A stretch of DNA of 64,000 nucleotides from Blattamonas nauphoetae (taxonomy: Eukaryota; Preaxostyla; Oxymonadida): NCBI GenBank assembly GCA_033064195.1, contig JARBJD010000156.1, positions 62,001 through 126,000 of the forward strand, in the 5' to 3' direction. The notes beneath the pieces are model-generated. The model worked only from the letters and a program-made list of their open reading frames with translations, was not told where the DNA came from and searched no databases. Shown piece after piece: positions 43,018 to 54,876 of this stretch (the first letter of the stretch is position 1; every line of letters starts with the position of its first letter). The position numbers and the translations under genes are program-made.

Positions 43018-45847
43018 CATCGCTCACAAATGGCTCGCAGACGAGGAAGCGAAAGGACTGGGAATCTGGTGAGAGTTGAAAAGGGCGAATCGATTGGGTT
43101 TTGAACAGCAGACGACAGATACCGCCTCAAGAGCATCCATCGAAGAGCCGACCTCACCTTCCTTCCACGCGATTGAAGACTGGGAGCTGATCCGCAGCCC
43201 GGCTGACGATTGGCGTCGCTCTGTGCTGAGCAGCAAACGAGATTGCGTTGACAGCCGTGTCGGGATAAGAGAACGAAGGAGCGACGTTGAAGAAGGAGGT
43301 GTCGAGGCGGGGAGTGTCCTCCACCTGGCGAGTGGAGGGAGCTGGCTGCACGTCGAGTGGGGAGAGGACAATGGAGTCGGATAAGAAGTGTTCGTGGCGA
43401 AGAGGGAGAGAGGAGTGCTGGTGTCTGTTCGCGTGAGAGATGGAGGTAAGGGCGAAATCGGACGAGGAAAGCGGGAAGAAGTCAGCATAGTTCGGGACAG
43501 GCTGTGACGAGTTGTGGACAAAACGAAGGAATGCTTGTGCAGGAGTAACGAAAGAGGAGTCGTTGAGCCCAAACTCAGCGTGGTTGAGGGAGGACACAGG
43601 AAACGACGAAGCATCCAACCGCGACTGGTTCATGACATCTCTTCGCTTCTCGTCGATTGGGCTGATGAACGAGTGCAGGAGGGACGTGTTTGCCTGAGAC
43701 GAGTTCGTCACAGTCATCTGTCGTGCTTTGTTGTGACTGTGCCGATGCCTGCTCTGCTGTCCGTCGACCGAGTCGCGTGTGTTGTGTCTGCTTCTTCGAT
43801 TGGGCGAGAGAGAGTCGTGAGCAGGTGAGGACGTGATGGTTGAGTGTCGATGGCTGTCTGGTTCGTCATCACGCTGTTGTTTCCTGCTCTTCTTTTTCTT
43901 TTTGGTGCTCGTTGAGCGATTCCGCTGTCCAGACAGTTCCAACTCGTCCATCGATCGGGACAGCATCATTTTTCGCTCGCTTTCCGTTTCTGAAGACGAC
44001 TCAGAAGGCGACTCAATCGAGCTGAGCATCAACCGAGCGAGAGCGTCGTTCCTGTCCTGCTTGGCCCGCCTCGCCTTCCTTCTGTGCTGGTTGGCGGAGA
44101 TGTTGAGGAGGCTCTGTGCCAGCACCACACTTTGGTTCGTCGCCTCCTCCTTCAGCTGCACAATCTCGGCCATGCGCGTGTCGAGCAGCCTCTCCTTCTC
44201 GAAGAGCTGGCTCATTCCTCCTTCGATCTTGGCCTTCTCGTCTTCCAGTCGAGTGGATTCGGCCTTCACTCTCTCCCACTCTTTCTCGAGTTGAGCTGTT
44301 TGGAGTGTGGCGTGTTTCTCTCGTCGGAGAACCTCGTCGCTCAGAACAACAAACTCTCTCACTCGGGCGTCGTTTGCTCTCACTTTGTTGTCGAAAGCAA
44401 GCAGCGCTTCGGCAAGATGGGCCTTGCTAACTCGAACAGATGCTTCGCGTTCAGCGACGATTCTTTCCTTTTCCGCGATCCGCAATTCCTTCTCAACCAG
44501 ATCCAGTTCTCGGCGGCGGACGTCTTCCTGCTGTGTTCTCAGCTCATTTTGGAGAGAAACGTTAACACGATCCTCAATTTGGGGTGATGTTGGATTTTGG
44601 GTTGGGATGTTTGAGTCTTTGGTGGAGAGGATGCTTGGAGTGGGGGATTCGTGTGCAGATGGGATTTGACGTTTAAGTTCGTCAATTTCTTTCTTATGAG
44701 CGATTGTATTCTGTGAAAGAAGGGAAACCAATGTATCTTTTTCTGTATTCGCAGTTTTTGCTTGGTTTTGTGCCTCCACAAGCTGGAGACGGAGAGAATG
44801 GATGATGTTGTCCTTCTCGGGACACTTTGAGCAGGAAAGTGCAGACGAGGCTCGATTCCCAGGCGGAAGTTCAGACAAAGGTTTCAATTCCAACGAATCT
44901 GTTGGAGATTGTTGGGTGAGCGATTTTGGTGCAAAATGAGGTGCATTTCTGGCATTCTTGCGCCGTGCTACAACTGTTGATGATCCTGCTGTTGAGTGAA
45001 GTGGAGGATGCCCAACTCTTGAACTTGGGGAAGTGCTTCTCTGTTCATCAGGTTGAGGTTGTGGGATGGACGGTGGTTGACGTACACCAAACACGTCAGA
45101 AGTAAGGTCTGATTTTTGAGGGGCAGTGTTCGTAACTGGGAATTGTGCAGTGATTGGTGTGACGGGTGTGTGGGAAGTTACTGGTTGAATGTGAGTCACT
45201 TGCTGTCGAGATTGTCTTGGGTCTGACGTGGGTGAAAATCTTGTAACTTGCTTTGGAGAAGTTTGCCGTTCCGGGATGTTGATATCAGTGAGGGATTGAG
45301 CATTTTGGGGAGATTGTGATGATGGTTGATTGAATCGAACACCTTTACTTGTGCGAGGGGCAGATGATTGATCACTATTCAGATACATGGGGACAGATTG
45401 AACTATTTGTTGAGAGTCGAGTTGAATTGGCTGCGGAGACGACTTTCGAGAGGGAAGTGATTGATAGGTGGCGAGTGGTGATGTGGGAGGAATATAGACA
45501 GCTGTCTTTGTATTCTGTTGAGGAACTTGAATTGATGTTGGTTTTTGGTTGGAAGACTGTTGAGTTTGAGTCGAGAGAGTCTCTGGTGTGGTCTTAGATT
45601 GAGTTGGACCAGATCCAAATACATCTAATCTCATGAGAAACAGAGACAAATGAGCGAAATTCGAAAAGATTGAAAGGAATACGAAAAATTCAGGTCAAAT
45701 GATCGATCATTTGAGAACAGCTGCAAAAGCGATTCAAAAAATACTTCTTCCTTGTGTTCCACCGCCAAGTGAAAATAAGGATGATCTGTTGGCCTCAGAG
45801 GTAGTGATAGGGATTTGGAGAGAATTTTTTGGGCCTCCAAAGCTCAT
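43018..45847 (-). CDS. Coiled-coil protein with Ser-rich flanks
   Basis: Start at 45847 (MSFGGPKNSLQIPITTSEAN); exon 1 is 45745-45847. A 120-bp intron (45625-45744) joins in frame to VFGSGPTQSKTTPETL. Residues of about 35-280 are Gln/Ser/Pro-rich and probably disordered. From CPEKDNIIHSLRLQLVEAQN to about residue 560 is coiled coil with long E/R/K runs (RELDLVEKELRIAEKERIVA). A basic patch STKKKKKSRKQQRDDE and a Ser/His-rich end follow. The last splice near 43150 is uncertain. I do not recognise the family; centrosomal, basal-body or trafficking roles would all fit. It is divergent from the RGG-box gene, 121 bp away. Confidence 0.62.
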
Positions 45848-45968
45848 GGGTCGCTAATAAAAAGTGTTGTTTGATCAACCCTTGGCCACGAAGATAAGAT
45901 GATCGACCCGCTGGACTTTTTACGAAATTCAGAAAGCAAACTGTCCTGGAAAGTGATACCCAGAAGCC

Positions 45969-48900
45969 ATGTGTGGTTGCCAGTCATCGAAGCAGCCTGT
46001 CGAAGATCCGCCACCTCGTAAAAAGGAGTATCAAAAGGATACACTCGACTGGAACTCAACAATGACTCAAATTGTCGACATCTTCAATGATCCGGCGCTA
46101 GCTGCCCCGGAAAAGGATTGGACCCGGTTTGTGATCCACATTTTTCAAACATATTTCACCGTCATTTCTTCTCTTCTCCCTTTCAACTGATTCGACCGTG
46201 CTGCATCTTCTGACAGATTCTCTCCGCATATGATCATCAAAACACAACAAAATGGAATCTTATTCGATAGTACTTCCGTTGACTCCATGGCAGACGGTAT
46301 GTTTTCATTATTCAACTCACTTTCAACCAAGCGGACATTCGCGCTCTTCTTACAATTGTCTGTCTTGTCGAACCGTATCGTTTTGATGAATTATGTCAAA
46401 CAATCCAACGATTGAAGTCAGGACAACAGTGGCTAACAGATGTTTGCGTTTTTCGTCAAGAATCCTTACTCTTCACAACTCCAGCCCACCTCCTTCAAAA
46501 AGCGAATAAAGGAGACAATTATTGAAGGAAGTCCGACCCATAACGTAATGCGGAGTTTGCTCATATTGTTTATCATCGAATGTCAGTTGCCACTCAATCG
46601 TTCCCTGCTCCACTTTTCATCAACACTTCTGTGGCTCTCACCCCTCTGTATCAGGTCCGTTCTCTTGGCTCTGTTTTAACTATTGCCCTCTCTCTTTCGT
46701 TTACAGTGTCCAGACAACAAACTCTGGACTATCACGTTTGATTTCGACCTCCCCAAAAAATCGCCTTCATACAATCTCACGCACGCTGATATGACGTCAA
46801 AACTCATGTTCCTGGACTTATTTGCTCTTGATGCACACTCTCAAAACAATGACAGTCAAAACAGCGACAATAACAACCAAAACTCAGCACGCAATTCGCA
46901 ACACGAAAAAGCATCGGTTGACAATGAAGAAATGCGTCTCGATGCTGCTGAATCACCAAACACATTTGCTGATGAAGAAGAAGCCGGCAGGGACGGAGAA
47001 ACAGACGCCGCTCCTCAGCCACCTGTCATTCATTTGAAAGCGACCCACTACAAGTCGCATCGGACCCTCCCACCAGTGTGTCAGCTCCTTCTCCTCATGT
47101 CTTCCATCATAGTACTGCACTTTCGACACGATATTAACGGCAGACTTCGATATTCTCTCCTCAAAGCGCATCCTCGCAAATATTGAAAAGGCTGGCTTCA
47201 CAAAAGACACACTCGTCGAATACTTCAAGATCCACGACGAGATGACAATCGACTTCAAAAAATTCGTTTTTGACGACCCACAATCTGTCCACCAGCCGGA
47301 ATGTCGCCAGTTCCTCCAACGCTTCAACCTGCCTGACGACGAGGTCGAGCAGATTCTGCAGTCAGGTCCTGCCGAGCGAAAGGACGACGCGGAGTCGGCA
47401 CTCGGTGGGGAAAGCGCAGACTCGGACGTCCCCAGTCCAGACACGAAGAACCACGCTCCCGTCCATTTTGAGGGAATGGGTGATCTCGCAAGCGAAAGGG
47501 ACAACGACGACGCGATGGATCGACAGGACGATTATTTCCAACGCGACAGAAAGCACACGTCAGTTGCGACGATCCACTCGTCGGAGATTGATGAAAGACA
47601 CACGCACGAAAGAGAAGATGTGGACAACCCCGTTGCGATGGAAGTGTCAGAAGCAGAGGAAGCGCCAGTGACGAAGAAAAAGGGGAAGAAAGGAAAGAAG
47701 AAGAAGGGGAAGAAGAAGAAGAAGAGAGTCGGATCGGTCGGAACAGCACCGAACACACCGGAGCCTGATCTCGTCGCAGCCACTCGCTCTCCTTCGCCCT
47801 CCCCCACAGACGAGGGCCAGTCCGCGCGAAGGGAAGCACTGCATTCCAGAACACCTTCCCCCATCGCCCCAACCAGCTCTCGCCGTCCAACTCCACTTTC
47901 GAGTCGGGAGTCGATGCCACCGATGCCTAACTCGGACAGTGACTCGAGTGCGCCTGTTCCACTCACGCCGCAGGATGCAATTCGACAAGTGTCCTACGCA
48001 GACAGTGATTCGAGTCTTCCTTCGCCCGAATATTCGCCTGTGCCGCCGTCTGACGTCGCTCCTCGTCCGCAGGAAATGACAATCCGAGGAAGGGGACGAG
48101 GGAGAGGAGCGGCGACCACGACTGTGCGAGGGGCTGGAGAGCGGGGACGAGGAACAGTGCGAGGACGAGGAACAGTGCGAGGACGAGGGGCTGTGCGGGG
48201 AAGAGGCGGAGCTGCTCAGCTGGCCGCTTCTTCAGCTGCTGATCGGATGGAGACGTCTGATCCCGAATCGCCTCTCTTGTCAGCACGTGCCACACCACCA
48301 GCCTCGAAACGAGCGAAGAAGAGGGAGAGCTCACCTGACACGAGCGACTCGGAGGTGACGCGGCTGAAGCGAGAGACGAGCGTGTCGGATGAGAGTCGAG
48401 AAGAAGAGAGACCGAAGCCAACACCTGTCGTCCAGCAAACTCCGACTGAGTTGGCAGTGTCGAGGGGAAGGGGTGTGCGAGGGAGAGGAGGGACAGTGAG
48501 GGGGGCAGCACGGGGACGCGGAGGGGCGAATCTCTCTCGCTCGGAACAAGCTGTGTCGACTCCATCCGCAACAGTGGAACCAGCACTGTCTGTGTCGGTG
48601 CGGGGAAGAGGAGCACCCATGCGAGGAGCACCAATGCGAGGACGAGGAGGGCGAGGGACGGCAAGGACAGTGGCAACAGCCCCGTCGTCTCAGCGGTCCA
48701 CCACACCGCAGAGGTCAGCCTCGCCCAAACGCCAGGTTCTTTCAGAGGAATCTGAGTCACTCGACACCAGCGATTCAGAAGCCGACAATGTGCAGAGACC
48801 GGCACAGCCACTCGCAGCGTCTCGAGGAGCACGCGGAGGGGCGCTGAGAGGACGAGGGGCTGTTCGGGCACGCGGCAGAGGGCGAGGAGCAGCGCAGGCA

Positions 48901-49203
48901 GCGACGACTCGATCGGCGACACAGCCACAGCGTGAACGAGATCTTAATTCGGACACGGAGACGAGCGATTCGGATGAAGGGACGAAAAAGATGAGTGAGA
49001 AGCCACCAGCGAATCGAAGACCACCGCCTGCACGATCTCACTCGCCAGACACAAGCGACTCGGAAGTGAGCGATGCTGTGTCAAGGTCACCGTCGTCTTC
49101 GTCCATCACTCCACTCCAACCAACAAAGACGCAGAACACGCCACTCGCAGCCAGCACCGTCCGAGGGAGGGGCAGAGGGAGAGGACGAGGGCGTGGATCC
49201 TAA
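45969..49203 (+). CDS. RGG-box protein with DTSDSE repeats
   Basis: Starts MCGCQSSKQPVEDPPPRKKE. Short introns join FSPHMIIKTQQNGILFDSTS, ADIRALLTIVCLVEPYRFDE and EFAHIVYHRMSVATQSFPAP; one join near 46510 is unresolved. After CPDNKLWTITFDFDLPKKSP the long 3' exon (from 47242) begins FKKFVFDDPQSVHQPECRQF. It then has a Lys cluster (KKKGKKGKKKKGKKKKK) and a long tail with about a dozen RGRG/RGG boxes. Four acidic phospho-site-like repeats (PDTSDSEV, LDTSDSEA, ETSDSDEG, PDTSDSEV) alternate with them. RGG boxes bind RNA and are usually methylated; S-x-x-E/D runs suit casein kinase 2. I cannot name the N-terminal domain. Confidence 0.65.
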
Positions 49204-49325
49204 TCTTCATTTGGGATGTTTGGAGCGATTCTGTTGCTTTCTTTTGGGCCTCACATCACTCTCTCGCACGGCGCAAGATTCATTTTTCGTGTCTCACACG
49301 AACGTCGAAGATTCAATCCTTTTGA

Positions 49326-50362
49326 TCAAACATGAACATTCAATGTTTTGCAGAACACGAAGATGAATATACGATGGCCTGTGATGAAAAGAGAAACGAA
49401 CAACGTGCTCTCGCCAGACTGGCTCAAAATAATAATAATCAAATCAACAAAACGGGAGCAGTTTTGCAGATGAAGTGATTTTCCGAACGAAATTGAGGAT
49501 CTGAGAGGAGGAATAACTGGAAGAGTGACAGAAATGGGGGCAAACAGTGCGTGAATAGTGAGTGTCTGGTCCAGCAAAGGATGTTCTGTGGAGAGAGTGA
49601 GGTTCATCTGAATGACTTTGGAGTCACAGACGGAGAACACAACCAGCCGGGTGACAGGGCTTGTCTGAAAAGTGAGGAAGAGTGAAAAGAAGACTAATTC
49701 TGTCTTTAAGGTCGGCCAGGGACAAATCGTGTCGATTGGTTCCCCATTTCGCCCTCGTTTGCGCGAATGGAAGACCGAGACGGTGCAGCCACACGGGATT
49801 GCGAGGAAGGTGAGGCCAGCGTCAATCAGAGCGATGGTCGCACAGTTCAAACAACAAGACAAGAGCTACAATGAATATAAGGGCCATGCAAGAGAATGAG
49901 TCGTTCAAATGACGGTAAGACAAACACTTCCATCATCCGATTCGACAGCGATGCAGATGGCGAGATCCAGACACGTGATGGCGCTGGCGTCGAGATGGCA
50001 AGCGAAGATTGTTGTGAGAGCCTGTTCAGCAGCGCGGTAGGACTGGGAATGGATCTTGTCATGAGAGGAATACTCGTTTTCTTCGTCCTCGAAGAGGTAC
50101 ACGTGGAGGTTTGGCTTCTCATCTCCGCTGGCACAACTGACCTCAAGCTCACTCTGTAGAACGACAGCCCTCACGTTTGTTCTTCCTTAAAATATTATAA
50201 GAGAGATTGTTTCAAATCATGAAAAAGTGAGCGGATTAACCTTGTGCATATGTTATTGATCCTGGAGATCTGCTTGCCGATTGGTAGTTTGTGCAAAACA
50301 CGGAATCCATCATCGATGCCCAGTGGGCCGAAGTGGAAGCCGGAATCGTTGACCCATAACAT
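49326..50362 (-). CDS. Exosome RNase PH-like subunit, RRP46/MTR3 type
   Basis: Starts MLWVNDSGFHFGPLGIDDGF. An intron beginning GTTAAT leads to RTNVRAVVLQSELEVSCASG. A second intron beginning GTTTGT is placed exactly between DDGS and LLSCCLNCATIALIDAGLTF, restoring the RNase PH hallmark DdGSLLaaclNaa..AL.DAG. The helix QSYRAAEQALTTIFACHLDA equals the family's ..i...l...i....p. RRP46 or MTR3 fit best. These subunits form the exosome ring with RRP42 (also in this window). The conserved N-terminal strand is short, and the 3' end beyond about 49650 is uncertain. Its ATG is 27 bp from the ATG of the divergent glycosylase gene. Confidence 0.68.
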
Positions 50363-50389
50363 GTTTTATTCACTCGAGTTCTATCAATC

Positions 50390-51572
50390 ATGACCTATTC
50401 TCCGAATATTCCGAGAAATCTTTCTGAGCCCTCTCCTCCAATCACTCCCACTAAACGCCAATCATCGACACCCTCAACTTCGAAAATAACCATTGGAACA
50501 CCAGAGAAAACAACGCCTCGTGCATCTGCTTCTGCAGATATTGGTTCTTTTTTCACCCCAAAACGAAACATTAACAAAAAAGTGATGAATCAATTTGAGA
50601 AAGCCCAAGCGCTTGAAGTAGTTCGACAAAAATGCCTGAACAATCTTTCGCTGTATGTTCTCGCCTCTTCCATTATATCAATCTTCATAACCAAGACCCC
50701 TTCGCGACACTGCAACGACGCTCGTTTTTGGACGAGGAAATGCGGATGCTCGTCTCATGATCATCGGCGAGAGTCCAGGTGCTGAAGAAGACAGACAAGG
50801 ACAGCCGTTCGTCGGTGCATCAGGCCGAGTCCTCAAAGACCTCCTCAAGCTCGTCGACCTGGACGAGGGGGACATCTACATCTGCAACGTGATCAAGTAC
50901 CGCCCGCCCCAGAATCGGGACGCTCATGCTCCGGAAATCAAGGCCCATGCGCCGTACCTCATTGACCAGGTGAAGATTGTGGAGCCTGATGTCATTGTCA
51001 CGATGGGCAACCTTGCCACTAAGTTTGTTCTGAATGGGTTCAATCCTGTTGGGCTGTCGAAGCAGAAGGGCATCTTTGAAGTGCGCGGCGTTGTCTATCA
51101 AGTGTACCTCCCCCAATCCTCCCAAAAGTGTGCTGTCTTCCCCACCCTCCATCCCGCAGCGACTCTCCACCAGGACGACAACAGACAGTACCTCTACGCC
51201 GACATGAACACCCTTGGCCAGCTCTTGAAGGCTCACGGCACGGCTGGCCTCATTCCTCAGCCTGCGCCGTCATCTCTTCGATTTGAACCACGAAACACGT
51301 CAACTGAAAACAAACCTCAACTTGCACAGCTCAATCACACGCCTCTTGACGCAGGGAAAGGGACAGAGAAAGAAATTAAGGACGAATGGGCAGATGGATG
51401 TGAATCGTTGATGGATGAAGACGTGATCGCATTTGATGACCCGATGCCAGAGCCTGTGGACAAAGTCGATGCCGTCCCACAATCAACCACTCCAGATGCA
51501 CCAACAACACCGTCAAGAGGAGGGTCATCTCTGTTGAACAGGCTCCATCCGAAGCAAGTCGCAACAGGGTGA
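50390..51572 (+). CDS. Family-4-type uracil-DNA glycosylase lacking Fe-S cysteines
   Basis: Two exons (50390-50652, 50696-51572; 43-bp intron) give 379 aa. The core has [46 protein letters not shown] and, late, [11 protein letters not shown]: the family-4 UDG motifs GEaPG..ED..G.PFVG and .HPa. Family-4 enzymes bind a 4Fe-4S cluster with four Cys. Here only Cys82 (KCLNNLSL, normally CxxC) remains; KYRPP replaces KCRPP and EIKAHAPYL lacks the last Cys. The N-terminus holds [13 protein letters not shown], close to the PCNA-binding PIP box (Q..I..FF + basic) that UNG2 uses. The role would be removing uracil from DNA, perhaps at forks. Family 4 is mainly bacterial and archaeal, so transfer is likely. 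The C-terminal 130 residues are disordered. Confidence 0.85.
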
Positions 51573-51738
51573 GGAATGAAGGATATTAGCGTTCTCTGTT
51601 TTCGTTTCGACAGTCTTGCTTTGAGGACATGCGGTTGTACAAATGGTGATGAAATGATCTCACAAGATGGCAGACTGAATGAAAACAAGAAGGACCAAAG
51701 GAATACACAACAAAGACAGCCAGCGCAGGATGATGATT

Positions 51739-52827
51739 TCATTGTTCCCAATCAGAACCTTCTGACTCCGTCAGATCGTCCTTTTCATCATCAACTTGAT
51801 CTTCTGGCGGTTTTTCTTGAATTTCAGACGAGACAATCTGCTCAGCTCGGTCTGTCCGATCAGCTGGAGATTCGTGTGAGAAGACGATGTCCAGCTGCTG
51901 TCCCGGTTCAATTCCGATGGAAGGCCGGAGTGAGCTTTCATACCTGCGCAGGTGGACAATAATGTACATGTTGATATCCACGGGCTGAGAGAGGTAAGGG
52001 AACAGGCCGCCTGTTTTTGTTTGGAAGAGGTACGCGTTGGGGTAGCTCTTCGCGATGTATTCAGACGAGCGGAAGACCTGCTTTGAACAATCGTTGGGGA
52101 GAATGATTGATATCTTCTCTGCCTCAATGACCGGGTGAGCCAATTTCTTCCATCTTCCTTTGAGAGCGTATCGTGCTCCTAAAATCTCCCGTGAGGCATT
52201 CTGAAGGAGGTACATAACCAGTCTTCGGGCTGATTCGTTGTCTTGGCCGGGCTCTGGTTCAGAGATATCCTCCAAAATGAGGGTTTTGAGAGAACTCGCA
52301 GGAGCAAGTATTTTACTGGAGAGGTAAGTTGTGAATAGGACCATACTCTTCTTCAAAACGTCGGAACTTGCGATTACTGCAGAATGAATTCACGAGAATG
52401 AGGGATTTCACCCTCGATTGATGACGTTTAGTGTAGTGGAGGGCAATGAATCCTCCCAGGCCAGATCCGAGGATGTGGCACTGTTGTACGTTGAGAGAAA
52501 TGAGAAACTTATCAAAGCTATGGACCATCGACGAAAACGACGAACAATCTGGGATTTCAGTCGCGATTACTCGAATGCCTTGTTGAGAGAGAGTCTGAAC
52601 TTGCTGGAAGAACACTCCAGCGCTTTCCATGGTGCTGGGAATGCAAACAAGAGTAGGGGCATTCTCTTCTCCTTCACAAAAGTAATTCCAGGTCACTGGT
52701 TTGTTAATCGAGACATTCACCTAAAGAGGCGAGAATTGATTAAAAAGACACAATACCCGGCGATATGGAGTTGATTCGAGGAAACTTTTGTAAGACGGAA
52801 GAAGTGAAGACTCTGGAATGGAGGCAT
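51739..52827 (-). CDS. SPG21: Maspardin (alpha/beta-hydrolase fold), nucleophile lost
   Basis: Start near 52827 (MPPFQSLHFFRLTKVSSNQL). A short intron then leads to VNVSINKPVTWNYFCEGEEN, followed by SAGVFFQQVQTLSQQGIRVI, CHILGSGLGGFIALHYTKRH and VKSLILVNSFCSNR. After a second intron come FRSSEYIAKSYPNAYLFQTK, TGGLFPYLSQPVDINMYIIV and HLRRY. These parallel animal maspardin nearly block for block (VFFQQ, SLILCNSF, YPNA..., KTGG.FPYL, vn.YvqiHL). Maspardin binds endosomal/trans-Golgi partners such as CD4 and ALDH16A1. The nucleophile elbow GxSxG is GSGLG here, with Gly where Ser should be, so a hydrolase reaction is unlikely. The tail ends in acidic residues SEGSDWEQ. Confidence 0.85.
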
Positions 52828-52955
52828 TAACCCCCATGCGAATGACTCCGATCCTCCCCTCCATTTTTTCTAGACTCGGACTTTATCCTTTTCTATTCTT
52901 TATTCATCACCACTTTTTTGAGTGCTTCACTTTTGTTGTTATTCTGTCGTTTTTG

Positions 52956-54767
52956 ATGACAAACCACTCAACAGAGCCTCAAGAACTTGACGAAACAAAT
53001 CTCTATGTCAGAAACATCCCTTCAACGTACACAGATAAAGATTTACATGTCTTATCGGCTAAATATGGTTCTGTTGTCTCCGCGAAAATAATGGTTAGTT
53101 TCGTTTTTAATCATCACATCTACAATCCGTCATCCATGTTCACAGGTCTCCAGAGCAGGACGCTCTAGAGGGTACGGGTTCGTTCGGTATCAAACTGTCA
53201 CCGAAGCTCAATATGCTCTTTCACAGCTGAACGGAATGAAGGTTGAAGATGGAACACTGAATGTTCGATTCTCCTTCCAGCAGAAGAAACCTGAGGAACA
53301 AGAACCACGTCCAATCCTCTACGTCAAGCCAATCAGCGAGAATATTTCCGAAGGTGTTCTCTTTCGAATTTTTCTTTTATTGTTCTTTCCATCATGATAG
53401 ACGATCTCCAGCGGGTCTTTTCTCAATGCGGGGAAGTTGAGGAAGTCAAGATCTTGATCGAACCACATAGTGGAAAGCGAAGACAGATAGGCTTTGTTAC
53501 GATGAAGGATGTTCCATCAGCACAGACAGCCATGAAGACCCTCAACAATTACAAGTTCGACGAGTTTTCTCCTCAGCTGACCGTTCGATATGCCGAGAAT
53601 TCTGTTTCAAAGAAAGAGCGGCTCAACCAACGTAAGGAAAACAAACTCAAACACAATCCCGACCATTCTCAGCCTCGAAAAGCCCCAGAAAAACCGACTC
53701 CTTCGCAACCCCATTCCACAGACACTCATCCTGACCCTCCCATCCACAGCAAGCAACAGTCATCATTTTCTTCACCTCAACCTCTCACCTTGATTTCATT
53801 ACCAGCAGACCCCCCTGCCCACTACGCAGAGCTCTCCCTCGTAATTCCCCCCACCTCTCCGCCCCTCGCTCCCTCCAGCCTCTCTCCTCACGTCCCTCAT
53901 CACTCTTCGCCACAGCCGCCACCCACAATCACCTTTAGTGCCCAACCAACTGATCCTGCTCCCCTCGAAACCTTCGCCCAACCACTCGTCCCTCTCAGCC
54001 TTCCAGACCCTCCTCAGCACCCTGGCATCGTCCTTGAAGATCCTTCGGACCCTTTTCACGCCTCTCCTCGCCTCAACTCCCACTCCTACACCCTCACCCA
54101 GCCGCCTGTCGTCGCTCCCACGCCGTCCGCCGTCTCGGTGAGCCAGTTCGCCTCTCCACTCACACTCACTCCCACCCTCGTCCCCGATGCCAGCGGCAGC
54201 CTTCCCGCGTTCGGCACGTTCTCCCACTTCCCGAGTGGCCCTGACACGAACAGGTCGAGCACGAAGCAGAATCTGATCGACACAGCGTCACCTGGTTCGT
54301 TTGGGCGAGCAGGAAGTGTGCACAGCACTGACCTCTCGTTCGACTCCGAAGATCTCGAGATCTTCCGACCATCTCTCACGCACTCCATCTCCCCTGTGTC
54401 TGTCTCGTCGTTCTCTGCCCATCTCTCGCTCGACCCTCCGCATCCCTCGCCGTACTCCCTCTCTGCCACCGCCACTCCCCTCTCAGTCACCCTCTCCCCC
54501 GCACTGAGCACGTTCTCCGACAACGTCACCAGCCCCCCGCTCCTCTCCGCCAGCCCTCTCGTCATCCCCAGCAGGACCGACACGTGGATGAGCGAGGGGC
54601 TTCCGCGTGTTGGGGAGATATCGTTCCCCATCGACCTGCAGCAGTTCGGCGACGGGAACACAGTCCTCCACAACGACCCGCAGCCAACGTATCTCCTCCC
54701 ACTCGATTTCTTCAGCCAGTCTGGGCAGTCCTTCGGTTCGTCTGCCACTGGCTCTTCGCATTGTTGA
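52956..54767 (+). CDS. Two-RRM RNA-binding protein with Pro-rich tail
   Basis: Exons 52956-53093, 53146-53353 and 53401-54767 (introns 52 and 47 bp) start MTNHSTEPQELDETNLYVRN. RRM1 has LYVRNIP (RNP2) and SRGYGFVRYQ (RNP1); RRM2 has LYVKPI and RRQIGFVTM. The linker between them is short, as in ELAV/Hu and Sxl-type proteins that grip a single U-rich strand. The first intron falls just before the RNP1 strand. After a basic stretch (SKKERLNQRKENKLKHN) comes a tail of nearly 350 Pro/Ser/Thr-rich residues, presumably disordered. Function is probably mRNA stability, splicing or translation; targets are unknown. Confidence 0.85.
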
Positions 54768-54876
54768 TTATTCTTTCTTCGCAGATTTGAGATTGACGGA
54801 CTTTCGTAATGTTTTTGTGACGTGTTTTGTTGAAAGGAAGAAAATGAGAAAAAAGAGGAGAGAGGACACAATGAGG

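Noticed and set aside
49360-49482. Plus-strand segment reading EDEYTMACDEKRNEQRALAR as a last exon of the RGG gene
   Set aside because: No donor site gives the needed phase after RGRGRGS, and the minus strand here belongs to the exosome subunit's 3' region.
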